NCBI GenBank assembly: GCA_036275295.1 | Contig: DASUEB010000110.1 | Span: forward strand, 1 to 34,477 | Direction of reading: 5' to 3' | Length of the DNA stretch: 34,477 nt | From: DASUEB01 sp036275295 | Lineage (GTDB): Bacteria; Bacteroidota; Bacteroidia; Flavobacteriales_D; Luteibaculaceae | In this document: positions 22,889 to 30,800 of the stretch, piece after piece | Numbering within the stretch: position 1 is the first letter of the stretch | Layout of the letters: every line of letters starts with the position of its first letter | Program-made: the position numbers and the translations under genes | The notes under the pieces: generated by a model | Databases searched by the model: none | Told to the model about the DNA's origin: nothing | Seen by the model: the letters and a program-made list of their open reading frames with translations, nothing else

Positions 22889-22922
22889 CAGACCTTTTTA
22901 CGGAAAGGTCTGCATTTTTTTT
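22888..22922 (+). terminator. Terminator hairpin after hpf, overlapping the tRNA-tuf promoter
   Basis: GCAGACCTTT (22888-22897) pairs perfectly with AAAGGTCTGC (22904-22913), with loop TTACGG and then A plus eight T (22915-22922). It ends the rpsU/xerC/hpf region. A transcript started from the overlapping promoter would carry only part of the left arm and so should not form the full stem. Confidence 0.82.
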
Positions 22923-22962
22923 GAAGTGCAATCGCTCTTTGTAATAGGAAAAATCCATTATT

Positions 22963-23036
22963 GCCGATGTAGCTCAGCTGGCCAGAGCAGCTGATTTGTA
23001 ATCAGCTGGTCGGGGGTTCGAATCCCTCCATCGGCT
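22963..23036 (+). tRNA. tRNA-Thr(UGU)
   Basis: 74-nt cloverleaf. Acceptor arms are GCCGATG (22963-22969) and CATCGGC (23029-23035), discriminator T. The D arm carries AGCTCAGCTGGCCAGAGC. The anticodon stem GCTGA/TCAGC has loop TTTGTAA with anticodon TGT at 22997-22999, and the T arm is GGGTTCGAATCCC-like. CCA is not encoded. First tRNA of the Thr-Tyr-Gly-Thr-tuf operon. Confidence 0.97.
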
Positions 23037-23042
23037 CTTAAT

Positions 23043-23128
23043 GGGGAGATACTCAAGCGGCCAACGAGGACAGACTGTAAATCTGTTGGTTCATACCTTC
23101 GAAGGTTCGAATCCTTCTCTCCCCACCA
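23043..23128 (+). tRNA. tRNA-Tyr(GUA)
   Basis: Class II tRNA with a long variable arm. Acceptor GGGGAGA (from 23043) pairs with TCTCCCC (to 23124), discriminator A at 23125, and an encoded CCA at 23126-23128. The anticodon stem ACAGA/TCTGT encloses CTGTAAA, anticodon GTA at 23077-23079. The T arm is AAGGTTCGAATCCTT. It starts 6 nt after tRNA-Thr. Confidence 0.97.
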
Positions 23129-23150
23129 AATAATGGTACATAAAAAGAAT

Positions 23151-23223
<73 letters not shown>

Positions 23224-23252
23224 CTTTTTTTTGTGGCCTCAGGCCAAAATAA

Positions 23253-23324
<72 letters not shown>

Positions 23325-23378
23325 CTTGTGTTGCATTATTTAACAGAGTAACATAAAACAAACCAAAATCAATTAGCT

Positions 23379-24566
23379 ATGGCTAAGGAAACATTCGACC
23401 GCTCGAAACCACACGTAAACATTGGTACCATTGGTCACGTTGACCACGGTAAAACCACTCTTACTGCTGCTATTACTTCTGTACTTGCTAACCAGGGTCT
23501 TGCTGAGAAAAGAGATTTCTCTTCTATCGACAACGCTCCTGAGGAAAAAGAAAGAGGTATTACCATCAACACTGCTCACGTTGAGTACCAAACCACCAAT
23601 CGTCACTATGCTCACGTTGACTGTCCTGGTCACGCTGACTACGTGAAGAACATGGTAACTGGTGCGGCTCAAATGGACGGCGCTATCCTAGTGGTAGCCG
23701 CTACCGATGGTCCGATGCCACAAACTCGCGAGCACATCCTTCTTGGCCGTCAGGTAGGCGTTCCTCGTATCGTTGTTTTCATGAACAAAGTGGACATGGT
23801 TGACGATACCGAACTTCTTGACCTAGTTGAGATGGAAATCCGCGAACTTCTTTCGTTCTATCAGTACGATGGCGACAACACACCTGTTATCCGCGGTTCT
23901 GCCCTTGGTGGACTAAACGGCGAGCAGAAGTGGGTTGATACCATCCTTGAACTGATGAACGCAGTTGATACTTGGATTGAACTTCCTCCCCGCGATACTG
24001 AAAAGCCTTTCTTGATGTCTGTAGAAGACGTATTCTCGATCACTGGTCGTGGTACCGTTGCTACAGGTCGTATCGAGACCGGTATCATCAACTCAGGTGA
24101 GCAAGTAGAGATCTTGGGTATGCAAGAAGAGAAAATGACCTCAACCGTAACTGGTGTTGAGATGTTCCGCAAAATCCTCGACAGAGGTGAGGCTGGTGAC
24201 AACGTAGGTCTACTTCTTCGCGGTATCGATAAAGATCAGATCCGTCGTGGTATGGTTATCGCCAAACCAGGCTCGATCAAACCACACATGAAGTTTAAAG
24301 CTGAGATCTACGTATTGAAGAAAGAAGAAGGTGGTCGTCACACTCCTTTCAAAAACAGATACCGTCCTCAGTTCTACTTCCGTACAACCGATGTTACCGG
24401 TGAGATCCTCCTTCCAGAAGGCCGCGACATGGTTCTTCCAGGTGATAACTTGACCATTACTGTTGAGCTTATCGTTCCTGTAGCGATGGATAAAGGTCTT
24501 CGTTTCGCTATCCGCGAGGGTGGTAGAACCGTAGGTGCCGGTCAGGTAACTGAGATCCTAGGTTAA
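23379..24566 (+). CDS. tuf: Elongation factor Tu
   Basis: 395 residues. The GTPase brings aminoacyl-tRNA to the ribosomal A site. P-loop GHVDHGKT at 19-26, G3 DCPGH at 81-85 (His85 is the GTP-hydrolysis residue), and NKVD at 136-139. Domains 2 and 3 follow (SVEDVFSITGRGTVATGRIETG, then RPQFYFRTTDVTG), ending GRTVGAGQVTEILG. Codon use is strongly biased, as expected for an abundant protein. No promoter is seen between tRNA-Thr and tuf, so the four tRNAs and EF-Tu probably share one primary transcript that is cut to release the tRNAs. Confidence 0.99.
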   Translation: MAKETFDRSKPHVNIGTIGHVDHGKTTLTAAITSVLANQGLAEKRDFSSIDNAPEEKERGITINTAHVEYQTTNRHYAHVDCPGHADYVKNMVTGAAQMDGAILVVAATDGPMPQTREHILLGRQVGVPRIVVFMNKVDMVDDTELLDLVEMEIRELLSFYQYDGDNTPVIRGSALGGLNGEQKWVDTILELMNAVDTWIELPPRDTEKPFLMSVEDVFSITGRGTVATGRIETGIINSGEQVEILGMQEEKMTSTVTGVEMFRKILDRGEAGDNVGLLLRGIDKDQIRRGMVIAKPGSIKPHMKFKAEIYVLKKEEGGRHTPFKNRYRPQFYFRTTDVTGEILLPEGRDMVLPGDNLTITVELIVPVAMDKGLRFAIREGGRTVGAGQVTEILG

Positions 24567-24586
24567 TTTAACCTACACTGATAATA

Positions 24587-24622
24587 GCTAAAGTTGGCCC
24601 AAAAGCCAACTTTAGCTTTCTC
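24587..24622 (+). terminator. Hairpin after tuf (weak terminator or processing site)
   Basis: GCTAAAGTTGGC (24587-24598) pairs perfectly over 12 bp with GCCAACTTTAGC (24605-24616), loop CCAAAA. Only TTTCTCT follows, a poor U-tract, so termination is probably partial or the stem is a processing site before tRNA-Trp. Confidence 0.7.
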
Positions 24623-24648
24623 TATAAAAGGGAAGTACTATTTCAAAC

Positions 24649-24722
24649 ACGGGCATAGTTCAATGGTAGAATAGCGGTCTCCAAAACCGTTGATCAGGGT
24701 TCGAATCCTTGTGCCCGTGCCA
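24649..24722 (+). tRNA. tRNA-Trp(CCA)
   Basis: Acceptor ACGGGCA (24649-24655) pairs with TGCCCGT (24712-24718), discriminator G at 24719 as usual for tRNA-Trp, and an encoded CCA at 24720-24722. The anticodon stem GCGGT/ACCGT encloses CTCCAAA, anticodon CCA at 24681-24683. secE starts 20 nt downstream. Confidence 0.96.
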
Positions 24723-24741
24723 CCTAAATAACCATGTTACA

Positions 24742-24975
24742 ATGGCAGGATTTAAAACATTTTTGGCTGAGACATACGACGAACTCGTAAACCACGTGTC
24801 GTGGCCTACCTGGAAAGAATTGCAAAGCAGCTCGCTACTGGTTCTTGTAGCCACCGGTATCTTTGCCCTCGTTGTTTTTTTAATGGACGTTGTGTTTGGT
24901 ATCAACGGCGAAGGCGGCATCTTCGGATGGCAAGGTATCCTAGGATGGGTGTATCAGATTTTGGGCGACCTTTAA
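24742..24975 (+). CDS. secE: Preprotein translocase subunit SecE
   Basis: 77 residues from ATG 24742; an upstream in-frame ATG at 24709 falls inside tRNA-Trp and is rejected. It is the short form of SecE with one essential membrane helix, part of the SecYEG channel. The amphipathic helix with the conserved HVSWPTWKELQ is followed by the membrane helix SSLLVLVATGIFALVVFLMD. It lies between tRNA-Trp and nusG as in most bacteria. The first gene of the secE-nusG pair, 13 nt upstream of nusG. Confidence 0.96.
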   Translation: MAGFKTFLAETYDELVNHVSWPTWKELQSSSLLVLVATGIFALVVFLMDVVFGINGEGGIFGWQGILGWVYQILGDL

Positions 24976-24988
24976 TTAACTGCTTATC

Positions 24989-25540
24989 ATGACAGAATCC
25001 GGTTTAAAGTGGTATGTAGTCCGCGCCGTTAACGGCAAGGAAAAGAAGGTTAAGGAAACCATCGAACTCGAGGTGAATCGGGCCGGTTTGACCAGTGCGG
25101 TTGAACAAGTTTTGATTCCCACCGAAAAGGTATTCCAATTGCGCAACGGCAAAAAAGTAGCCAAAGAGCGCAGCTTTTATCCCGGTTATGTGCTGATCCA
25201 AGCGTCTCTCGAAGGAGAGGTGCTGCACATCATCAAAAATGTACCCAATGTGATCGGTTTCCTTGGTGCTGAAAAAGGAGGCAATCCCGTCCCCTTGCGC
25301 CAAAGTGAAGTAAATCGCATACTGAATAAAGTAGATGACCTAGCCACTGCCGACGTGGAGTACGATAACCCGTACCACATTGGTGACATGGTTAAGGTAA
25401 TTGATGGTCCTTTCAACAACTTCGACGGAGTTATTGAGGAGATCAACGAAGAGAAGCGCAAATTGAAAGTGATGGTTAAGATCTTCGGCCGCAAAACGCC
25501 ACTGGAACTTAACTACATGCAAGTAGAAATGCAAAAATAA
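24989..25540 (+). CDS. nusG: Transcription termination/antitermination factor NusG
   Basis: 183 residues, the standard size with no large insert. The N-terminal NGN domain (KWYVVRAVNGKEKKVKETI, ERSFYPGYVLIQASL, NVIGFLG) binds the RNA polymerase clamp. The C-terminal KOW domain (VKVIDGPFNNFDGVIEEIN, about residues 131-150) contacts Rho or ribosomal protein uS10. It couples transcription with translation or termination. Located between secE and rplK as in most bacteria. Confidence 0.97.
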   Translation: MTESGLKWYVVRAVNGKEKKVKETIELEVNRAGLTSAVEQVLIPTEKVFQLRNGKKVAKERSFYPGYVLIQASLEGEVLHIIKNVPNVIGFLGAEKGGNPVPLRQSEVNRILNKVDDLATADVEYDNPYHIGDMVKVIDGPFNNFDGVIEEINEEKRKLKVMVKIFGRKTPLELNYMQVEMQK

Positions 25541-25551
25541 GTATTAACGCT

Positions 25552-25588
25552 TTTACTCGGGCCAACGTAATGCTTCCACCCGGGTAAA
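25552..25588 (+). promoter_or_regulatory. Hairpin in the rplK leader
   Basis: TTTACTCGGG (25552-25561) pairs with CCCGGGTAAA (25579-25588), one wobble, with a 17-nt loop. It is followed by TAACC and not a T-run, so it is not a normal terminator. It sits 23 nt before the rplK ATG, where ribosomal protein L1 is known to repress the L11-L1 operon in other bacteria. I cannot confirm an L1 site by eye. Confidence 0.5.
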
Positions 25589-25611
25589 TAACCTAAATAT
25601 ACCTTTTTAAA

Positions 25612-26049
25612 ATGGCAAAAGAAGTATTTGCGCTGATTAAGTTACAGGTTAAGGGAGGTGCTGCAAACCCATCGCCCCCCATTGGTCCCGCTTTAGGTGC
25701 CAAGGGTGTGAACATCATGGAGTTTTGTAAGCAGTTCAACGCCAGAACCCAAGACAAAGCAGGTAAAGTTCTTCCAGTTGTAATCACCGTTTATGGTGAT
25801 AAGTCGTTCGACTTTATCATCAAAACACCGCCTGTTGCGGTGCAGCTAAAAGAGATCACCAAGATCAAGTCGGGATCGGCAGAGCCGAACCGTCAGAAGG
25901 TGGCCGCTGTAAGCTGGGACGATGTGAAAAAGATTGCCGAAGAAAAAATGCCCGACCTCAATTGCTTTACAATGGAAAGCGCCATGAGCATGGTAGCCGG
26001 TACAGCAAGAAGCATGGGAATTACCGTGAAAGGCGACAAACCCTTCTAA
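25612..26049 (+). CDS. rplK: 50S ribosomal protein uL11
   Basis: 145 residues, usual size. Part of the factor-binding stalk base. The N-terminal LQVKGGAANPSPPIGPALG and NIMEFCKQFNA are diagnostic. The C-terminal rRNA-binding domain runs to AGTARSMGITVKG. First gene of the rplK-rplA-rplJ-rplL group, 14 nt before rplA. No SD; the leader just before the ATG is T/A-rich. Confidence 0.98.
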   Translation: MAKEVFALIKLQVKGGAANPSPPIGPALGAKGVNIMEFCKQFNARTQDKAGKVLPVVITVYGDKSFDFIIKTPPVAVQLKEITKIKSGSAEPNRQKVAAVSWDDVKKIAEEKMPDLNCFTMESAMSMVAGTARSMGITVKGDKPF

Positions 26050-26063
26050 AATAACAAAGAAAC

Positions 26064-26756
26064 ATGAGCAAGTTAACCAAAAAGAGAAAAGAGGCCTTGG
26101 CCGCTTATGACAATACCAAGTCATACACACTTGCAGAGGCTTCTTCTGTTGTTAAGAAGATCAGCAATGCCAAGTTTGACGGATCGGTTGATATCGCAGT
26201 GCGTTTGGGTGTAGACCCTCGCAAGGCCAACCAGATGATTCGTGGAACCGTATCATTGCCGCACGGTACAGGTAAAGATGTCAAGGTGTTGGTGTTATGT
26301 AACCCCGACAAAGCTGAAGAAGCAAAAGCTGCCGGAGCCGATTTCGTAGGTGCTGATGAGTTCATTGATAAAATCAAAGGCGGTTGGACCGACGTTGACG
26401 TTATCATCACCACTCCTCAGCTAATGGCGAAGGTGGGTGCCTTAGGTAAAATCCTCGGTCCACGTGGATTGATGCCTAACCCCAAAACCGGAACCGTGAC
26501 CATGGAAGTTGGTAAGGCCGTTGCAGAAGTAAAAGCCGGTAAAATCGACTTTAAAGTTGATAAATTCGGTAACATTCATGCACCGGTGGGTAAGGTTTCG
26601 TTTGAAGCTGAGAAACTCTCAGAAAATGCAAACGAGATCATTCAAACCCTCATTAAATTAAAACCGGCATCAGCTAAGGGTACCTACATTAAGAGCATTT
26701 TCCTTTCCTCTACAATGAGCCCCAGCGTGCAAGTAGAAACCAAATCGGTTGCTTAA
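26064..26756 (+). CDS. rplA: 50S ribosomal protein uL1
   Basis: 230 residues. It forms the L1 stalk that helps release deacylated tRNA. In other bacteria it also represses its own operon by binding the mRNA leader. Recognised by DIAVRLGVDPRKANQMIRG, VSLPHGTGKDVKVLV, KILGPRGLMPNPKTGTV and the end YIKSIFLSSTMSPS. It lies 14 nt after rplK and 24 nt before rplJ. Confidence 0.98.
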   Translation: MSKLTKKRKEALAAYDNTKSYTLAEASSVVKKISNAKFDGSVDIAVRLGVDPRKANQMIRGTVSLPHGTGKDVKVLVLCNPDKAEEAKAAGADFVGADEFIDKIKGGWTDVDVIITTPQLMAKVGALGKILGPRGLMPNPKTGTVTMEVGKAVAEVKAGKIDFKVDKFGNIHAPVGKVSFEAEKLSENANEIIQTLIKLKPASAKGTYIKSIFLSSTMSPSVQVETKSVA

Positions 26757-26780
26757 TCCGATTTTAACCTTTCTTGTTCG

Positions 26781-27305
26781 ATGAATAAAGAAGAAAAAAA
26801 CCTACTAATCACTGAATTAGTAGACAAATTGGCCTCTACCAACGTAGTGTATGTTGCGGATACCGCCGGTTTGAACGCTGAAGAGACACACAGGCTGCGC
26901 AAAGAGTGCTTCCGTCTGAACATTTCTCTTGAGGTAGTGAAAAACACCCTCTTGAAGAAAGCGATGGAGCGCGTGGATGGCAAAGATTTTTCTGAGCTAT
27001 ACAGCACCCTCGAAGGTCCTACAGCAATTCTAATCGCGGAAGCAGGGAACGCGCCAGCCAAGCTGATCAAAGCGTTCCGCGCTAAAAATCCGAAGCCAAT
27101 GCTCAAAGGTGCTTTCGTAGACCAAGCCGTGTTCATTGGCGACAGCCAATTGGATGCCCTTGCTACGCTTAAGTCACGCGAAGAGTTGATTGGCGATATC
27201 ATCGGTCTTCTACAATCTCCTGCTAAAAACGTTGTCTCTGCTCTTAAATCTGGTGGATCAACTATCGCAGGCCTTGTGAAAACGCTCGAAGAAAGAGCAA
27301 ACTAA
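26781..27305 (+). CDS. rplJ: 50S ribosomal protein uL10
   Basis: 174 residues. It anchors L7/L12 dimers to the ribosome. The N-terminal KNLLITELVDKLASTNVVYV and NAEETHRLRKECF, then EVVKNTLLKKAM and LEGPTAILIAEAG, are family features. The C-terminal helix that holds L7/L12 ends VSALKSGGSTIAGLVKTL. In other bacteria the L10-L12 complex represses translation from the rplJ leader; I see no clear matching structure in the 24 nt before this ATG. Confidence 0.97.
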   Translation: MNKEEKNLLITELVDKLASTNVVYVADTAGLNAEETHRLRKECFRLNISLEVVKNTLLKKAMERVDGKDFSELYSTLEGPTAILIAEAGNAPAKLIKAFRAKNPKPMLKGAFVDQAVFIGDSQLDALATLKSREELIGDIIGLLQSPAKNVVSALKSGGSTIAGLVKTLEERAN

Positions 27306-27355
27306 TACAACCCAAAAACAAAACAATTAGTATCTAATTTCAAAAAACAAATAAA

Positions 27356-27733
27356 ATGGCAGATTTGAAAGCGTTAGCAGAACAGTTGGTTAACCTAACT
27401 GTAAAAGATGTAAACGAGCTAGCTAAAATTTTGAAAGACGAGTATGGCATCGAGCCTGCTGCTGCAGCTGTTGCTGTTGCTGCTCCTGCTGGCGGTGGCG
27501 CCGGTGAGGCTGCTGCTGAGAAAACTGAATTCGAAGTAGTATTGAAATCAGGCGGTGCCAACAAATTGGCCGTTGTGAAACTAGTGAAAGATTTGACCGG
27601 TCTTGGCTTGAAAGAAGCTAAAGAATTGGTAGATGGCGCTCCTAAAACCTTGAAAGAGGCTGCGTCTAAGGATGAAGCTGCTGCACTTAAATCTCAACTT
27701 GAGGAAGCTGGTGCAGAGGTAGAAATTAAGTAA
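27356..27733 (+). CDS. rplL: 50S ribosomal protein bL12 (L7/L12)
   Basis: 125 residues. A mobile stalk protein that recruits GTPase factors. The N-terminal dimerisation region (DLKALAEQLVNLTVKDVNELAKIL) is followed by an alanine/glycine-rich hinge (about 39-56) and the globular domain TEFEVVLKSGG, LGLKEAKELVDGAPK. It lies 50 nt after rplJ in an A-rich spacer. A strong hairpin follows before rpoB, allowing more L12 than RNA polymerase to be made. Confidence 0.98.
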   Translation: MADLKALAEQLVNLTVKDVNELAKILKDEYGIEPAAAAVAVAAPAGGGAGEAAAEKTEFEVVLKSGGANKLAVVKLVKDLTGLGLKEAKELVDGAPKTLKEAASKDEAAALKSQLEEAGAEVEIK

Positions 27734-27755
27734 CTAAGACTACTCTGTTAAACAT

Positions 27756-27796
27756 AGGTTTAGGCCACGCCGCTCTGCGGTGTGGCTAAACCTTTT
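27756..27796 (+). terminator. Attenuator hairpin between rplL and rpoB
   Basis: The arm 27756-27773 (starts AGGTTTAG) pairs with 27777-27793 (ends CTAAACCT) over about 17 bp with one bulged G and one wobble; the loop is TCT and the following bases are TTTGTGG. The long stem with a short T-run suggests partial termination. In E. coli an attenuator lies at the same place to lower rpoBC relative to ribosomal genes. Confidence 0.8.
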
Positions 27797-27844
27797 GTGG
27801 TTTATTTAGTTTTCTAATATCATACTCCAAATCTTATTCCCGCT

Positions 27845-30800
27845 TTGGCAACTCCAACTAAATCAGCAGAGCGCATTAATTTCGGCTCTACCAAATATCC
27901 GGTTGATTACCCGGATTTCCTGGATATTCAGCTCAAATCATTTCGCGAGTTTTTCCAGCTAGAAACCAATCCCGACGATCGTAAAGGCGAGGGCCTCTTC
28001 AAAGTGTTTGCAGAGAACTTCCCGATCACCGATACGCGTAATCAGTTTGTATTGGAGTTCCTGGATTATTTTATTGATCCACCCCGCTACAGCATCGAGG
28101 AATGTATCGAGAGAGGCTTGACCTACTCCGTGCCCCTCAAAGCCAAGCTTAAATTGTATTGTACCGACCCCGAGCACGAGGACTTCGAAACCATCGTACA
28201 GGATGTATACCTCGGTACCATACCCTACATGACCCCCAAGGGTTCCTTTGTGATCAACGGAGCCGAAAGGGTTATTGTTTCCCAATTACACCGATCTCCC
28301 GGTGTTTTCTTCGGCCAAAGCCGACACGCCAACGGCACCAAGCTGTATTCAGCCCGCGTTATCCCGTTTAAAGGTTCGTGGATCGAATTCGCTACCGATA
28401 TCAACAGTGTGATGTATGCATACATCGACCGTAAGAAAAAGCTTCCGGTAACCACTTTGTTGAGAGCCATTGGTTTTGAAAGTGATAAAGATATTCTCGA
28501 GATATTTAACCTCGCTGACGAGATTAAAGTTTCGAAGTCAGGTCTTAAAAAGATGGTTGGCCGCACCCTTGCTGCCCGCGTTTTGAAGACTTGGATCGAA
28601 GACTTTGTTGACGAGGACACAGGAGAAGTGGTTTCTATTGAGCGAAACGAGGTGATCCTCGACCGCGAAACCATCCTGGAAGATGAACACATCGATTCGA
28701 TTATCGAAGCCGGTGTGAAAACCATTATTTTGCACAAAGTCGACGTGAACACCGCCGATTTTAGCATCATTTACAATACCCTTCAGAAGGATACGTCCAA
28801 CTCTGAGAAGGAAGCGGTTGAATACATCTACCGCCAGTTGAGAAACGCCGAGCCACCCGATATCGAAACCGCTCGCGGTGTCATCGATAAGCTGTTCTTC
28901 TCTGAACAGCGTTACGACCTCGGCGAAGTAGGCCGTTTCCGCATCAATAAGAAATTGGGCCTCAATAATTCGGAAGCCCGCATCCTGACCAAAGACGATA
29001 TTATATCGATCATCAAATACCTTATCGAGTTGGTTAACTCGAAGGCCGATGTGGATGATATCGATCACTTGTCGAACCGCCGTGTTAGAACGGTTGGAGA
29101 GCAGTTGTACAACCAGTTTGGCGTTGGTTTGGCCCGTATGGCACGCACCATTCGCGAACGTATGAACGTACGCGACAATGAGGTGTTTACCCCAACCGAT
29201 TTGATCAATGCCAAGACCTTGTCTTCGGTAATCAACTCGTTTTTCGGTACCAACCAGCTCTCGCAGTTCATGGACCAAACCAATCCGCTGTCGGAAATCA
29301 CCCACAAGCGCCGTCTATCGGCTCTTGGACCAGGGGGTCTTTCGAGAGAGCGCGCTGGTTTCGAGGTTCGCGACGTTCACTACACCCACTACGGTCGTCT
29401 GTGTACCATCGAAACTCCTGAAGGTCCGAACATCGGTCTTATCTCCTCGCTTTGCGTGTACGCCAAGATCAACCGCCTCGGATTCATCGAAACGCCTTAT
29501 CGCGTGGTGAAAGATGGCAATGTTAACTTGGGATCTTACACGTATCTCAGCGCTGAGGAAGAAGATGCTCGCACCATTTCACAGTCGAATATCGATATTA
29601 CTCCCGATGGAAAAATTCAGGAGAAAACGGTTAAAGCCCGTTACGAGCACGACTATCCCGTGGTAGAGCCAAACCAAATCGACCTAATCGATGTGGCTCC
29701 GAACCAAATTGCGTCTATTGCGGCATCGCTGATTCCTTTCTTGGAGCACGATGATGCGAACCGCGCGTTGATGGGATCAAACATGATGCGTCAGGCCGTT
29801 CCACTTATTCGTCCTGAAGCACCTATCGTAGGTACAGGCCTTGAGCCACTGGTAGCCCGCGATTCTCGCGTGTTGCTTCACGCCGAAGGCGATGGTATCG
29901 TTGAGGCGGTGGATGCAAATGAGATTGTAATTCGCTACGACCGCACCGACGAAGATCGTTTGGTTAGCTTCAACGACGACGCCACTACTTACCGTCTTAC
30001 TAAATTCCAGAAAACCAACCAAAGCACCTGCATCAACTTGCGCCCCATCGTTTCTCGCGGTGAGAAAGTGAGCAAAGGACAGGTACTGTGTGAAGGATAT
30101 TCAACCCAACAAGGTGAATTGGCCATCGGCCGCAACATGAAGGTTGCCTTCATGCCTTGGAAAGGGTATAACTTCGAGGATGCGATCGTTATTTCTGAAC
30201 GAGTGGTTCGCGACGATATCTTCACCTCGATTCACATCGATGAATATGCGTTGGAAGTGCGCGATACCAAACGCGGTATCGAGGAACTGACCGCCGATAT
30301 TCCGAACGTGAGTGAAGAGGCCACCAAAGACCTAGATGAAAACGGTTTGATCCGCATCGGAGCTGAGGTGAAAGAAGGTGATATCCTTATCGGTAAAATC
30401 ACTCCAAAAGGCGAAACCGATCCTACACCAGAAGAGAAGCTGCTTCGCGCCATCTTCGGCGACAAAGCGGGCGATGTGAAAGATGCGTCGCTGAAAACGC
30501 CTCCTTCGGTTCGCGGTGTGGTAATCGACAAAAAACTGTTTAGCCGCGCGATGAAAGATCGCAAAGGCAAGGTAGCCGATAAAACCATGCTCGATGCCCT
30601 TGAGAAAGAGCACCAACGCGAAGTGGGTGTGGTGAAAACCATCTTGATCGAGAAGTTGATGACCCTGCTCAACGGCAAGACATCAGCCGGTGTGACCAAC
30701 AAATTCAACGAAGAGTTCATCAAGAAAGGGGTTAAATTCACGCAGAAGGCGTTACAAGCGATTGACTATTCTACGGTAAATCCTAATGGATGGACCAGCG

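Noticed and set aside
23422..23646. Leucine-rich 74-codon frame inside tuf
   Set aside because: The leucine runs come from reading the biased tuf codons in another frame; not a membrane protein gene.
28538..29305. Long open frame (255 codons) on the minus strand inside rpoB
   Set aside because: It lies wholly antisense to a conserved region of rpoB and has no family resemblance; it is a by-product of rpoB codon use.
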